A stretch of 64,000 bases of DNA from Thuidium tamariscinum. Taxonomy: Eukaryota > Streptophyta > Bryopsida > Hypnales > Thuidiaceae. The DNA is taken from the NCBI GenBank assembly GCA_947034885.2, contig OZ019759.1, positions 10,294,501 through 10,358,500 of the forward strand, in the 5' to 3' direction. A program made the translations under genes and the position numbers. Shown here piece after piece: positions 47,201-59,644 of this stretch (positions within the stretch are counted from its first letter, which is position 1; the number at the start of each line of letters is the position of its first letter). The notes below the pieces were generated by a model. The model was not told the DNA's origin. It did not search any database and was given only the letters and a program-made list of their open reading frames with translations.

Positions 47201-48679
47201 TCTTGAGCATCATTTCGGACACCTCATTGGAGCTTCAATGCCTCTCCACCTAGACAACCACGAAGCCATTGAATTTCATTTTGAATGCAAGGAAGAATGA
47301 CAGTGAGAGAAGACATGATCAGTGAAGCGATTCAACTAACCTCTCCAAGGAATCGCGTTCCATGAGTGGGATTGGCAACGGTGAGGAGCTTGATCATCTT
47401 GATATAGAATTTGACATTCTTTTCCTTGGCTTCCACCCTCATGGATAGAGTTTTCCCTTTTGCGGTTTGATTCTCAGGTGATGTTGTCTCTGTGTACCTC
47501 CAAAACGTTGCATCTGCTGCCATGGCAATCTCTTGTTGTTTATTCCTATATTTTTTTCAAACCTCAACAAATGAAAGAAACCAAGGCAATAACAAGAAAC
47601 AGAGAGTAGATGTAAAGGAGAGGCCTTTTGTAAGTCTTACCCTAAAGATGAAGGAAGTGAAGACCTCTATAGGTATGGAGTACCACGTCCTTTTTGCTAG
47701 CAGTGCAATACATTTCTTTCTCTCCAAAGGCCTGAGCATTTCATTGAACCTTTCCATGGATAGTAGGCCATACTTTTGCACCCAGTAGAGAGTGTGTACA
47801 AGGTTGGTTTTGATGTGTGAATCCTCCGTAGATCTGTACATTCCATCCAATTTAAATAAGGTAGGAATTGATTGTCATTGTGTAGAACAAGATGCAATTG
47901 AAAATACAATGAATGCAAGACAAGCAAGAGAGAGTAGAATTGTTTTCATGCACCTACTTATTGATGTTGTGCATGACCTACATAACGATCTCAATTTTCC
48001 CCTTTGTGTTTAAGAGAATGTTGTCCACTGCATAGTGCCAATTACAGTTGGTGGCATACATCCTGGAAATGACGTTCATCCATACAAGGAGTCTATGGTT
48101 TCTGTGACAGACAAAAAACTTAGAGTTCTTGAGGCACTTGAGAGCTGGATTGGCATCCAATTGGCTTTCAAACTCTACATTTTTGCGTTTCCACAGAGGG
48201 TCCTATTCATCCATTTCCTCCTTGGTGAATTGTGAGGATTCTCTCACCTCATTGGTGGTAGACACATAGAAGACAGCTACATCATCCTGATATCCACCTA
48301 TGAATTCCCTCTCTAGGAACTGGATGTCGCATGAGAGGGTGGGCAGAACCATTGGTATAGCAAACATCCTACAAAGAGGAATAGAGAGGCGGAAGGTCTT
48401 CTCAGGCTTCATCCTCGAGGCATTGATGGTAGTGATGGAGTTCACCTTCTGCAGCCTTTGGAGGTTGTTTTCAAGGAGGTCCTTTTCTTCATCGTCACCC
48501 ATTTCATTTCCCCCTAACATCCCTACGTCTTCTTTACCCCCCACTCTACATTGATTGAAGTCTCCATCCCCCCTAATGTCGGGTTGAAGGTTATCTTCTT
48601 TTCCAAGAATCTCCATGATTCTATCTTCTTGCCTTTCAACTACCGGTGTGACATCCATTTGCAAATCCAATTCCATCAC
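44291..48679 (-). pseudogene. Gene 2 homologue (ParB-like / methyltransferase-like), copy 2
   Basis: Exon-sized blocks follow the order of gene 2: 48,679 to about 47,978 (ParB-like; the key motif reads VCHRNHRLLVWM, so the Asp-Gly is lost), 47,850-47,557, 47,523-47,332, 47,222-46,968, about 46,900-46,750, about 46,480-45,860 (Lys/Arg/Glu-rich), 45,604-45,359, 45,184-44,963, about 44,866-44,655 and 44,500-44,291. The motif IV-like site reads FFDCLENLP near 45,585. The motif I region keeps DCT-x-ST and then GACIIVCHAMGRHIVA. Introns are in the same positions as in copies 1 and 3. Several stops and frameshifts are present. Its value is comparative: it shows which unusual residues are shared by the family rather than caused by recent decay. 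Confidence 0.6.
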
Positions 48680-48862
48680 TTAAAATAAAAAGGGACATTG
48701 AATGAATGCACATGACATCATTGATCATTGATGAGCCAAAATAGTGAACCCTTTACATCAAATTGGAAGTCCAAAATGACTGTTGTTTTGATTGCAAATT
48801 TTTTTCACTAAGTAGTAGACTCAAGGAGCTCTAAGAACTACAAAGGCAATCTGTGGTGCCAT

Positions 48863-49451
48863 TCAAGTACTAACAACATCAACCCTATTGTCGGTGTTTG
48901 AGTCTGAGTTAAGAATAATGATGAATTCTCCCTCGAAATGGAATCTACCACTATCATCTAAGTCACTCAACTCGTGAAACTCTAGACTTATAATGGACGT
49001 GCATGTCTGTGGCTCTGAGCTATACTCGGTCTCTAAACTCTCGGGAGAAAACTTAACCCTCTTGTGCTTACAATTGAAGTCCGCGACAAGGTGACCTAGC
49101 CAATTAGTATTGCGGGTGTGCATAGAGACATCCAAGGCATCTACAATACAACTTGCTACACTCATGATGTCCTCAAATCTTACTAGATCGGTAGATCCTC
49201 TTCCTCCCCCTCTTCTTCTTCATCTTTGGATTCTCCAACCACCTCCTCAACATCTTTTGAAGTTTTTGCTTCAGATGGACCTCCTTCATATAAGGCTTGA
49301 ATGGATAAAACTTGGTCATTGGCACCGATAACGCCTTTACAAGCATGAATGCCCTCACTCTGACATTCCAACCATGGAGAAAATTAGAAATAGAAAAATT
49401 AAGAGGTTTGACTACAAGAGTTGAAAGAAATTTGAAACAATTGGGTGCCAA
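48863..49451 (-). pseudogene. Gene 1 homologue, partial, copy 2
   Basis: Minus-strand frames at 49,371-49,183 (acidic, EEVVGESKDEEEEGEEED) and 49,165-48,863 (SVASCIVDALDVS ... FIIILNSDSNTDN) correspond to the C-terminal exon of gene 1 (MDAAEYAVDAF ... EIIILSSDEDED). The 5' exons are missing because copy 3 lies immediately to the right. Confidence 0.5.
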
Positions 49452-49542
49452 TTTTGGGCTAATTTCTAAAACACCGAGTGAGGGTCAACAAGTCTGGCTT
49501 AATACTACAAGTTCAAAATATGTATACACGAATGGGGTCCAG

Positions 49543-49700
49543 GGTTGCTAGCAGGCGAGCGGGGGAGCAGGAGCTTGTGAGCCTGTGAGCGGGAAATTTA
49601 TTTTGAAAAAAATTTGAGTTGAGCACCTATGATCGTGGACTTTAGGGTAACAAAAATTAGAATTTAGTACCTATACTTGTGGACTTAGGGTTTAGGCGAC
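49543..49700 (+). repeat. Left terminal repeat of copy 3
   Basis: GCTAGC, then GCGAGCGGGGGAGCAGGAG, then TGTGAGC units, then 'cacctatgatcgtggac'. It matches the reverse complement of 22,040-22,198 almost base for base over the outer 60 bp. Confidence 0.8.
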
Positions 49701-50110
49701 GAAGAAGATATGATGTCTATTTCAAAGATGTGACTACAAAAGTCACTTTTTGTTTTCTTCTTCATTTTCTGTTTGCATACACCTATGATCATGGACATTA
49801 TATACAGAAGAGTAGGGATATAAAATCTAAATGTGAGAATCAAAGCACTTAGGTTTATATTATCGATTAGCTTCAATTTAGAATATTAGATCTTTTTTAT
49901 ATAGAGATAAATTAAGGAATGTGAAGGCAAAATGAAAACAGCAAAGAACAAATTCATGGATACCCAAACCTTGAAATCACAAAAGGCATTGGAAATACTC
50001 TAATTTGATGCAACTCATTCACTAAATAAGTCAATCTAGGTGTTGTTGAAAGAAGATTGATTTTGAGATGTATAATGAAGAGAAAGAATTGGATGGTCAA
50101 TACGTAAGGG

Positions 50111-50130
50111 TTTGTCGGATCCGACGAAAT
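50111..50130. repeat. GTCGGATCCGAC palindrome beyond the 3' end of gene 2
   Basis: TTTGTCGGATCCGACGAAAT, one mismatch outside the core; equivalent to the decayed site at 21,601-21,620 in copy 1. Confidence 0.8.
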
Positions 50131-50357
50131 TGTACGTGTTGCCTTCTTGTCTCAGAATTTATTTATTTGCTTATTCTTGGTGTAGGTTTTCGGAGAACTA
50201 GCAAGAGCCATTACCTTAGATGTTTTCAAAATAAAAATCAAATGAATAGAAAGAGAAATTCAAGACCTCCAGAAGTAGCCATAAAACACACAAATCCAAT
50301 CCAAATAAAATCCAATACACAATAGTAAGATTCAAGAGATTAGTCAATCTCAAGAAT

Positions 50358-53300
50358 CTAAGTGGCTGTGGACTCAGTCACTGAATCTGACCCTGTAGAG
50401 GACTCTGAGGACTCCCGTCCCTCAGATGCAGAAGCATCTATAAACTGTAAGACATTGAGGGCGTAAGTGTCTTTGCGTCGCTTTGATTTGGAACAACCAA
50501 AATTTGCAAAGGCACTTGCCATCTGCTCAGCATAGGGTGGTAGCTCGAAAGGCTTCTCTGGACTAACGACAAGCCTTTGATTTTGGTCCATGACCTCTCT
50601 CAAGATCAATCCACAACCTCTGCAAAAATTGAAGACATTATATTAGTCTTTGCAAATGTGATATGAAGAAAAATAATAAAGAATGAAAGAAGTTTCCACT
50701 TACTTACTGGATTTTCCCTTGCGAACAAACTTGCGAGGCACAATAGGCGCATCTTGCACATCCACTGTCAAGTCCACTATTGTCTCGGGGGTTGGAGCCA
50801 CTGGCATTGAGGGTGATGGCTTCTTCATGGGCTTCAAAATGGCATTGAAAACATCTTTGTCCCCCTCAAAAGCTAGAATGTTGCGTCCAGTTCCTCTACA
50901 AGCCAAAATGCAAGCACCTAGGGCATTCATGTAAAAAAAATGTGTTAGAGAGGTGACAAAATTATTACAATGACATAGAAGTGTGAAATATTAAAATTGA
51001 AGACAAACCTGTGGATGCCGTGCAGTCCACAATGACATCGCCTTCATTGCTTGTGGCTTCAAGGAGGAGGGTGAAGAACCTTGGATCTTTTTCACGTGGG
51101 CCTCTCCATGGCTTCTTCCCATTCATGGAGATGTCATCTGCATGCATGTAATTCATCAGTATGTCATCATTCTCGACATCCACCCCAGCCTTCTTCATCA
51201 TCTCAGTACGCTTGAAAGAAAATTTGGATTCGCCTTTTGCTTTGAGGTCCTTGACAAGGAGAGTGACTCCAAACTTCTGTGTCTGCAACAAATATGACAC
51301 AAGAACATTAGAGATCAATAAATAGAATTTAAAAAAAAAATAGGTGACAAAAACTAAAGCATCTGTACTGAAATTACCGTCTTTGTGGTGTCCGTTGGCG
51401 AGGTGAGATGCATGCGATTCATGCCTAGCCAGTCTTTCTTCTTCTTGAAGTCAAATGCTTCGCAAACTCCTGCTAGATCTTCCCTGGATGCAATGCTGAA
51501 GGAGTGAAACACAATGATGCATCCATCATCATGCAGATGCTCTACTGCAAATGTGCATGCGGATTGCAAAGCATTAGCTTCTAAATCCGCATTCCAATTT
51601 GGCACCTCCTTCGACGTAAGAGAAATGCCTGGCACAGGCAAGTTCTCTGGACAGTCAATGAAGATGACATCAACACCAGCCCTTGCATTTGCGACACCTT
51701 CAAACATGCGAGTTTTGCCACTGCCATCTGCAAAAGCATATTTCAATACAATTTCAATATATTAGTATTGCATACTTTTCTATCATTCAAAGCACATTCA
51801 TAATATTTAGTACAACATTAGGAATTTTAGGGTCACTTCAATAAAAGTCTGAGCTGAAAAAGAAATTACATTTGTCAAAATGTTCAACCATTTCTAGAGA
51901 AAACAAAACCATATGAAAGTAGGTAATGTTAAGTAGGGAAATACAGGACAAAATATCTGTTTAGGTGATTCCGTCGGATCCGACGGAATTGTAAATTCTG
52001 CCTTGTTGTCATACTAATTTTTTCAAATTCAGAAATTCTTCAATACAAAATATAATTGTGGAGCAGAGACAAATTTTCCTTCAATGTTTCATTATAGCAA
52101 CTTTGGTGCTTAGCATTCATATCACTGACAATAAGCAAAATAAATTTGAGCAAAGATGTGTGAAGAGATCACCTGAACCAAGTACTTCAAGAAATCATCG
52201 TAGGCACCCTGTCTTTTGTCCTCCATATCCATGGCGATGTCCTCAATGCAAATATTAAGGATCAAATCCTCAGTCTGTTGCACATCATCGTCGGAAAGGA
52301 CCACGGCTTGTGTCACACGTGAAATGACATCTTCAGTGAGCTGTGAGATGGTGACTTTCCTTGGTACTCCGCCTTGTGTTTGATCCATAGTGGAGGAAGC
52401 TAAGACTTGCCCTTTCTCTTCCACATTCTTCTTTCCCTTGGCCTTAGTCTTCTCTTCCTTCTCCTTCTCGGCTTCTTTCTCCGCCTTCTCGGCCTCCTTC
52501 TCCGCCTTCTTTGCTGATTTCTCTGCCTGCTTTTTCTCCTTGGCCTCCACAATGAGTTGATTCTTCACTTCTTTCTTTCAGTCCAGTGCATCCCTCTTGT
52601 TGATGGCCTTCTTCCTGGCATCATCATCCATGCCGATGAACTCGTCAACATCCTCCAAATCTATCACCCCCTTGCCCTCCAATGACGCCCTGAGCTGAAC
52701 CTCCGAATTATGGGTGAACTCTAGTGTGCAGTCCAAGTACCAACCCGTGCCAAAGAGATGAGCAGTAGTGTAGGTGCGCAATTGATGTGGGCTGAACATG
52801 CATGAACTCGAGTTGCGGTCGAGGAAGCGTGGAAGGAATTGAGGGAGGTCTAGTTTTGTAATGGCCCCCTTCGCTTCAAGCTCTAACTTGAAGTACCTGT
52901 AATTCAATCATAATGTGTTATATGGAGCATTGTTCAACTTAAAAATGAAAGAATAAGAGCAAAATATATCATAGAAGTTGTAGATTACAATCCTTTCAAG
53001 GGTGAAAAATTTCAAGTAGTAAAGAAAATGACATACCGATAAAGGACTCTGCGCACCACAGCGTTAGAGCCTTCGTGAGATGAAAAAGTTTGGCCCCTCT
53101 TGAAGTACTTCGAGCCCTTGAAGTAATTCATGAAGCCATGTTCCCAAATCTTCTGCCTCCATCCTTCAATGTACTCTGGTAGCCGCTCTAGTTCTGGTTT
53201 GACGTTGTAGTCGATGGAAAGGTTGTCTTCCTTTACAATTTTGTCGAAGAACTCCACTGCAGCATCTTCTATCTGAAAAATGGGATATAGTCAAAAAGTT

Positions 53301-55137
53301 CAATTGTATTACCAAATATTTTAATGAAAATAACTTATTATTCAATAAAAAAATTGTATTGTGCAAACATCTACAATAAAAAGTACCTACAATTATATTA
53401 AAGAAAATACATTCTCACTAAGTAGAGTGTGTCTTTGCTAACTACTCCTTCAAATTCAATGAAGGACCCCAACTGATTCCTTTTAAAAGGCATCACAGAG
53501 GGTCTGGAATTCCGCTAATATCAAAAGAAATCTTGAAAAGATATTAAACACTTACCCCAGTGTACCAAGTGCACTTCACCAGAAATTGAGGAAGTAAGAG
53601 TTCGGAGACAGGTTTTGGTGGCAACTTCCTTGATTCGCGGTTTGGGGTAGAAGAGTTCCACCATTGAAGTATCTTTGTCTTGTGCTTTGCAGTCATCTTG
53701 CAGGTGGCGACCAACTGGAGCTTCTCCAAAGTCATTTCAGGCACCTCGTAGTTGCCCCAATGCTTTTCCACCTACAAGAAGACAACAGTTAGTTTTTCAA
53801 TATGGATTTGAACTTTTTTTTAAACAAATAAAGTGACGTTGGAGGCTAATTACTGAATTGTACCTCTTTAAGGAAGTCCACTCCATTCGCTGGGTTGGCC
53901 ACCGCCAGCAATTTGAACATCTTCACCATAGCTGCCTTTGTTCGTTCTCTTGCCCCCAATCTCATTGCCTCGGCTGCCAGTAGTGGTACACTTCCAGTCT
54001 CTTGTGTGGCCTCCATGTACCTTCTTACTGCTGCATCTGCAGCTTGTGAAATTTCTTGCTGCACAAGAAACCCAAATAGATGTGAAGTCAATATGGACAA
54101 TGATGATTTTTTAAAATAAAAATATTTTTATCAAAAACAAGTTGAAGGAGCTTACCCGGAAGATGAAAGATGTGAAGACCTCGGGTTGAATTGAATACCA
54201 TTTCTTAGTGACCTTGTGCTCAAGGCACCTCTTCCTCTCTGCAGGCCTAAGTAGAGCTGCAAACTTTGCTATGGGTAGCATTCCGTACTTCTGAATTTGG
54301 TACAAGGTGTGTACCAAATTCGTCTTCACGTGGGAGTCTTCTACAGACCTGAGAACCATTCAATGCAACATAAGCCGAAGATTTGAACTACCTCCAAGAA
54401 AGTACATTATTCAAATTGAATATTTTTTTGAAAAAAAAAAACAATCAGAAAGAAGGAACTTACTTGTTTACGTCATGCATGACTTGCATGACAAGTTCAT
54501 TCCGACCTTTCGTGTCTAACATGATAGAATCGACACTGCAGTGCTCCTTCGAGTGCTTAGAGATGTAGTTCATCCACGCAATTCGTCTGTGGTTCCCATC
54601 GCAAATGAAGATCTTCAAGTTCTTCAAGAACTGAAGCTCTGGCTTGGACTCGAACTTTTGTTTGAAGACTTCATTCTTCTCCTTCCAAATGGGGTCCCAA
54701 CTATCCATCTCCTGTTGGGTGAACTCTTCAGTGTTCCCATCTTCGTTTGTAGCTGACACATAGAATACCGCAGCGCCATCTCGGTACCCTCCACCTGCAA
54801 ACTCTTGCTCTAGCTGCAGGATATCAAATGCGAATGCGGGTCTGACCATTGGCATTGCCACAAGCCTGCACAATGGTATGTGCATTCTAAATACCTCCTC
54901 GGGCTTCATCCGAAGTTGTGCCAAGAGCTTCACAACATCACCTTTTTAAATGTGCCGGAGTTCTTCCTCTGACATCACCTTCTCCTCCTCACGGTCTTGA
55001 ATGACAATCTCCATGTCCTCCTCTCCTTCATCTCCATCTCCTTCTCCTTGTTCGATCTCTGGCTGCCTTTGGTTTTGAGAAGATGGCGTTTCAAATATTG
55101 TTTCTGCTTCTGTGGTTTTGGCGGGGGAGATGTCCAT
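50358..55137 (-). pseudogene. Gene 2: ParB-like / coiled-coil / methyltransferase-like protein, copy 3
   Basis: Minus strand, ATG at 55,137, stop TAG at 50,358, with the same ten-exon layout as copy 1. This is the best-preserved copy. Only two clear nonsense changes stand out: TAA at 54,948-54,946 (CAA in copy 1) and TGA at 52,580-52,578 (CGA in copy 1). Exon 7 reads GSGKTRMFEGVA where copy 1 has an extra G, so one of the two is frameshifted there. ParB-like motif: ICDGNHRRIAWM (about 54,603-54,568). Methyltransferase-like region: IDCPEN near 51,665, then PWRGPREKDPRFFTLLLEAT, GDVIVDCTAST and, after an intron, GACILACRGTGRNILAFE. The order motif IV before motif I is that of beta-class amino-methyltransferases. 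A regulatory or DNA-binding role remains possible if catalysis is lost. Confidence 0.7.
51968..51989. repeat. Perfect 22-bp palindrome, gene 2 intron 6 (copy 3)
   Basis: ATTCCGTCGGATCCGACGGAAT, identical to 19,756-19,777. Confidence 0.85.
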
Positions 55138-55361
55138 CTAGAAAAACAAAGTTCAGGTTTAATAAATGGAAGGTTTACAGTAGACAAAAAAAATATGAAT
55201 TGCTTGACCAAAGTAATGGACCAATGAATAGAAAAATAGTTTACTTCATTTGGAATATAGTACTTGCAATTGGATAGTCAAATACATCTACAAAAATGAT
55301 GTAGTTTGAATAAAAATAAAGACTGGCCTGGTATATAGTGTTTTTGAGGACAAAAATCCAC

Positions 55362-58300
55362 CTAGTCTATGATTTGAACATCCTCATCCTCATCCTCATC
55401 AGAGCTGAGGATGATGATTTCATCTGACTGAAACAGGTCCATATTTGACACCTCACTCTCCCCTGTGTACAAATCAAAAAACTCTACACTGCTGGAGTTG
55501 GAGGGCTCATAATTAGAGGGATACTCCTCCTCCTCACTGAAAGATGAGAACCACGGGCCATTGCCCCTAGTCCCACTAAGCACACTTGATTGAAATGCGT
55601 CAACGGCATATTCCGCAGCATCCATGACGTCATCAAAACTCACCAAATTTTGGTTTGCATCACTTTGGTCAAGTGAAATGGACACCCCTGGCTGTGGCCA
55701 CATCTGGGACTTGGATGGTCCTCCAACGTCCTTATCAGGGACAGTCTGGTTTACAGGACTCTCCTCCTCAAGAATCAAAACCTTCTGGCGTTTGCCCCAC
55801 CCCTGGCCACCCTGGACACAAAAGGATAAAATTTTATATTCGTTTGCAAAGTCATGATTCTAAGTACTTGTAACAACTCCGAAATTTAAATGCTCTAAAT
55901 CAATTTCAATTCACAAAGAAATTTCTAGATCATATAAATCATGCCTTTAGGATCTTTGACAGATAAATTATTTATCAAGAAAGACACTACTTCAAAAAAA
56001 AATTTCACATGAAATAGATTCAACCTGTTGCTTCAAATCATCATTGTCCTTTCCAATGCTTCCAGTTCTTGCAGCAGGCTGGAAAAAAAATCACAATGTG
56101 AGTACAAGAAAATTAAAAAATTTTAAATTTTAAAAAAAGATGAAAATAATTGGGTACTACGAGGTGTTTGAAAAATTCAAGTCGGATCCGACTTGATTTT
56201 CCCAAACACCTCGTAGTACCCCTCAAATAGCCCATTTTCTTTGAAATATCCACAAATTCAAAAGAAGACCAAATATGATCAAGAAAATTTATTGTCTTGC
56301 ATCTAAATAGCATGTTTTCAGAGGGATATATAAAAAAAATCAAGATTCTATGGAGACAAAGAGGTACAAATTCAAATTGTCAGAGATTCAGTAGGAAAAA
56401 AGAGGGATTTAAGGAATCTTTCCCCGTATCAATCTCAAAATTAAAAATTAGCTTTTACTTTAGAAAACTGGTCCCTGGGCAGCTTCAAGAATTCACAGGA
56501 GACTCACTCTTAGATATCTCAAGTGCCAAAGAAGATAATATCAAACTAAAAGATAACAAAGACTGATGAAAGTAAGTACACTGAAAATCTTCAACGCAAC
56601 GAATTGAATCAAGACCAGTTGATGAAGTCAATGCCAAACAAGGAGAACACGTCGCCAAAAAACCAAAACTGGACTGCTCGGAGGTACGGCAGAGGCCTGC
56701 GGCAGTCTTCACCGCGGAAGTTCGACGACAGCTTTCGGTGAAAATTCAAGAAAATTTTAGAGCCCCGTGGGTACCACGAGGCCCATGGGAAAACCAAGTC
56801 GGATCCGACTTGGTTTTCCCGCGGGCCTCGTGGTACCCACGGGGCTCACATTTTTTTTAATCAACCTGAATCGAAAATGTCAAACATGACTGCATAAAAC
56901 CAAAACTGAATGCGGCCATTGTGACGGAGGTCAGCGCAGGCAGTCTTCACCGCAGAAGCTCCAGGACATGATTCGGTGAAAATTCAAGAAAATATCAGAG
57001 CCCTGTGGGTACCACGAGGCCCGCGGGAAAACCAAGTTGGATCCGACTTGATTTTCCCGCGGGCCTCGTGGTACCCACGAGGCTCACTTTTTTTTTCAGC
57101 TTTATCTACTTCCTGATCAAAAACTAGTTGATGTCACTGTAGCTTCAGATTAAGTCTTCGCTCGACGTGACTACGAGCTCAGGGTCGGTGGCCTCAGCGA
57201 AAGGGATTCAACGTGAAATCTAAACTCGAATGGAGACGCTGAGAAGAGAAATCTGAAAACAAGATTCAGAACCGGCCTTCGCGGAAGTCCAGCGACAGTC
57301 TGGTTCGGGCGAATCACGAGTGCTCTCTCGTGGAGACAGAGCGGGAAGCAGGCTCCGTTCGAGCTGTTCGACGCACCTGCAACACGGCCTCAGATGCGCA
57401 TGCTAGAAGGAACACGACTGCGAATCCAAGCGAGTCCACGGCAGCGAGTTCATGGCGGCACTGAACTAGACTCAGAGTTCTATCGGTCGTCTCCCAATCC
57501 CAAAAGCAGCTCCAGTTGACATTTCTGGAATCCCTCACATACACTCAGATGTTGTTGCCTTTGGCATCGTGAATCCACTCAGAAACTGAACTACAGGACG
57601 CTGAAGACAGGCCGACTAGCATCACAGCTGTTCACGACACTCATGAGAAACAATCAATTGAAATCGAGAAGTAGCAGGTACCTCTGGCTGAGAACCCTGT
57701 TCGTCTTGAGTCCCCGAAGTTTTCCCTCGGCTCCGCGTCATCCTCGGCATCTGCATCAACCTTCCAGTGAGTTCGCGAGAAAGAATTCAGGATTGTGAGA
57801 AGCCTGAAGGTCGCGGCTCAAGATAAGAGTTACAAGGATGGGTTCATGAATTTGAGGCTTGGCGCGCGGCGTCCCTCGACCTCTGACTCACTCGCCAGCG
57901 AATCCAGGAGCGATAGGAGTTGCCTGGATCGAAATTCTCCATGGCTTCCTCGATTTTTGGACTCCATCTGTGTTGGCAGCCTGGAGCAGACTTGCATGCG
58001 CAAGAATTGAGGCGGCCCATGAATGCAAAAGTTTCCAAGTTGGCGCCGATCCATGAATCATGGAATTCTAAGTTTGCATTGACTTTGGAGATTCGATTTG
58101 TAACTGTTGTGTTACGTGTCCTCTTTCTTACTCGGTGACTTTTCATTTCAGTATCTCTGGAGCCGCTGAGGACTGACAAATCCAGCCAAAGCCGGATATA
58201 ACAGCAAGACTGACACGAGCTATTGAAGGCGGGATACACGGCAATACCCAGGACTGACGCAGCTCGCCCAAGACTGATCGATACCCGGAAATACCCAGGA

Positions 58301-59373
58301 CTGACGCAGGTCGCCCAAGACTGATCGATACCCGGCAATACCCAGGACTGACCCATGTCGCCATGGACTGATCGATACCCGGCAATACCCTAGGACTGAC
58401 CCATGTTGCCAAAGACCGATTGATACCCGGCAAAACCCAAGGATTCACACTAAAACCCGAAGAAGTATTGATACCCGGCAATACTTAGTGGACAATAGTT
58501 AGTGTACATTCAACCAAAGACGAAAAATTAAACCAAAGTTTTGAAAGTTTTTTTCATGAATATTGAAGGTCTATATTGTCAAGGTCACGACATGTGTCCA
58601 AAAGTGTCATGAAGTAATAGGGAAGTATTGACTAGGAAAGTAGTATTGACTATGATCAAAATTAAAAGACTCTCAACGTTGGGATATGGATTCAAAGCAT
58701 TTATGGGCTTTGAAAAATCAAAGAAATTTCACTTCTTGGACTAAGAAGTATACAAATTTGCAATTCCCATCTTTCCTATCTTGCTATATGGAAAAAGTTT
58801 TCATAGGCTCATATTCTTTACAATCTGTTCTTCAGTTGCTTAAGCGATCAGATATAGGTGGTTCTACCTTACCTAAACTTCTTTCCTAACACAAAGCATC
58901 AAACAGAATTTATAGATCATATGGATTACAATTTCTTAGTTATATTTCTACTCTCATCCTGCCACTCTATGCAGTATCCCTGTGTTGCTCTATAAGTTTT
59001 GTCGTTTCTACGTACTTTCAAAAATTGCATCCCCTACAATAGCACTAAACAACAAAATTCTCAATCACCATTTTGTTGAATCTCACTGACTTGTTATACA
59101 CTGAATTCATTCAGTGTTGTTCTAATTCTAACTACATCAAATGAAAATCAACAAAAATATGCGTGTAATGGCACTTACAGTAGACGTTTCCTGGGACTCT
59201 ATGCCTTCGTCTTCGACAGGCGTCTCCATTAGGTACTCCTGCACAGGATCTACATTTTCGCCTTCAACACTCATCGATTGGTCGCCCCCTTCTATCTCAA
59301 GACTAAGAGACTTCTGTGACCCACTTGGTTCAGCACGACCTCGCTTTGACAGTGTCTTCTTTGTACGAGTCAT
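55362..59373 (-). CDS. Gene 1: small acidic protein of the transposon, copy 3
   Basis: Exons on the minus strand: 59,373-59,179 (MTRTKKTLSKRGRAEPSG...), 57,750-57,682 (69 nt), 56,078-56,025 (54 nt, ending DDLKQQ) and 55,811-55,362 (ending SSDEDEDEDVQIID and TAG). All introns are GT-AG and keep frame. I see no stop in these exons, so this copy may be intact, coding roughly 255 residues. It has a basic N-terminus, a Glu/Asp/Ser-rich C-terminus and no known domain. The composition suits a nuclear or chromatin-associated protein. It is divergent from the transposase across the 56-bp repeats, and its introns hold three palindromic hairpins. Confidence 0.6.
56152..56221. repeat. Intronic hairpin, copy 3, first
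   Basis: GGGTACTACGAGGTGTTTG and its complement around a TCAAGTCGGATCCGACTTGA centre at 56,177-56,196. Counterpart of 15,250-15,322. Confidence 0.85.
56637..57085. repeat. Tandem pair of hairpin-bearing intron modules
   Basis: A module of about 240 bp occurs twice. Each begins with AAAACCAAAACTG, contains GGCAGTCTTCACCGC and TCGGTGAAAATTCAAGAAAA, and ends in a hairpin. The hairpins are 56,759-56,848 and 56,998-57,085, with arms GTGGGTACCACGAGGCCC / GGGCCTCGTGGTACCCAC and centres GTCGGATCCGAC and GTTGGATCCGAC. Arms are almost perfectly complementary. Confidence 0.85.
58209..58490. repeat. 47-48 bp minisatellite in gene 1 intron (copy 3)
   Basis: GACTGATCGATACCCGG recurs at about 58,272, 58,319, 58,366, 58,414 (GACCGATTG...) and 58,462 (degenerate). 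Units also share CAATACCCAGGACTGAC. Open frames through it are repeat artefacts. Copy 1 has a different, GC-rich minisatellite in the same intron system. Confidence 0.8.
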
Positions 59374-59644
59374 CCTGGCTCTCCTCAACGCTTTCCTCGA
59401 AGAATAGAAGAAAGAGCAATGTTTCCTATGACTCTTCCTTTGCTCTAAAAGGACAGAATGTACAGTAGAATTTCCTACAATCATGAGCACATCAAAGAAA
59501 CACCTAATTTTGCTCTACACACAGATGAGAGTTTCACTCGAAGGATAACCATGAAATGAATCCAGCTCTTTCAAGAATCACCTATGTACTCCTCTTCCTA
59601 AACACCGTCTTTGCTCTTCACGATTTTGCGCGTGTCATATGACA

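Larger units (their letters stand above)
43949..49542. mobile_element. Divergent, truncated copy 2 of the 17-kb transposon
   Basis: Begins with the family terminus GGTTGCTAGCAGGCGAGCC at 43,949, continues through a degraded gene 2 and part of gene 1 on the minus strand, and stops where copy 3 begins at 49,543. No transposase half, 57-bp repeat array or GTCGGATCCGAC palindrome is seen. Sequence divergence from copies 1 and 3 is far greater than between those two, so this is an older or different subfamily. Confidence 0.65.

Noticed and set aside
14218-57085. Palindromes and hairpins as CRISPR-like arrays or bacterial terminators
   Set aside because: No regular spacer structure, placement inside spliced introns, and a clearly eukaryotic context.
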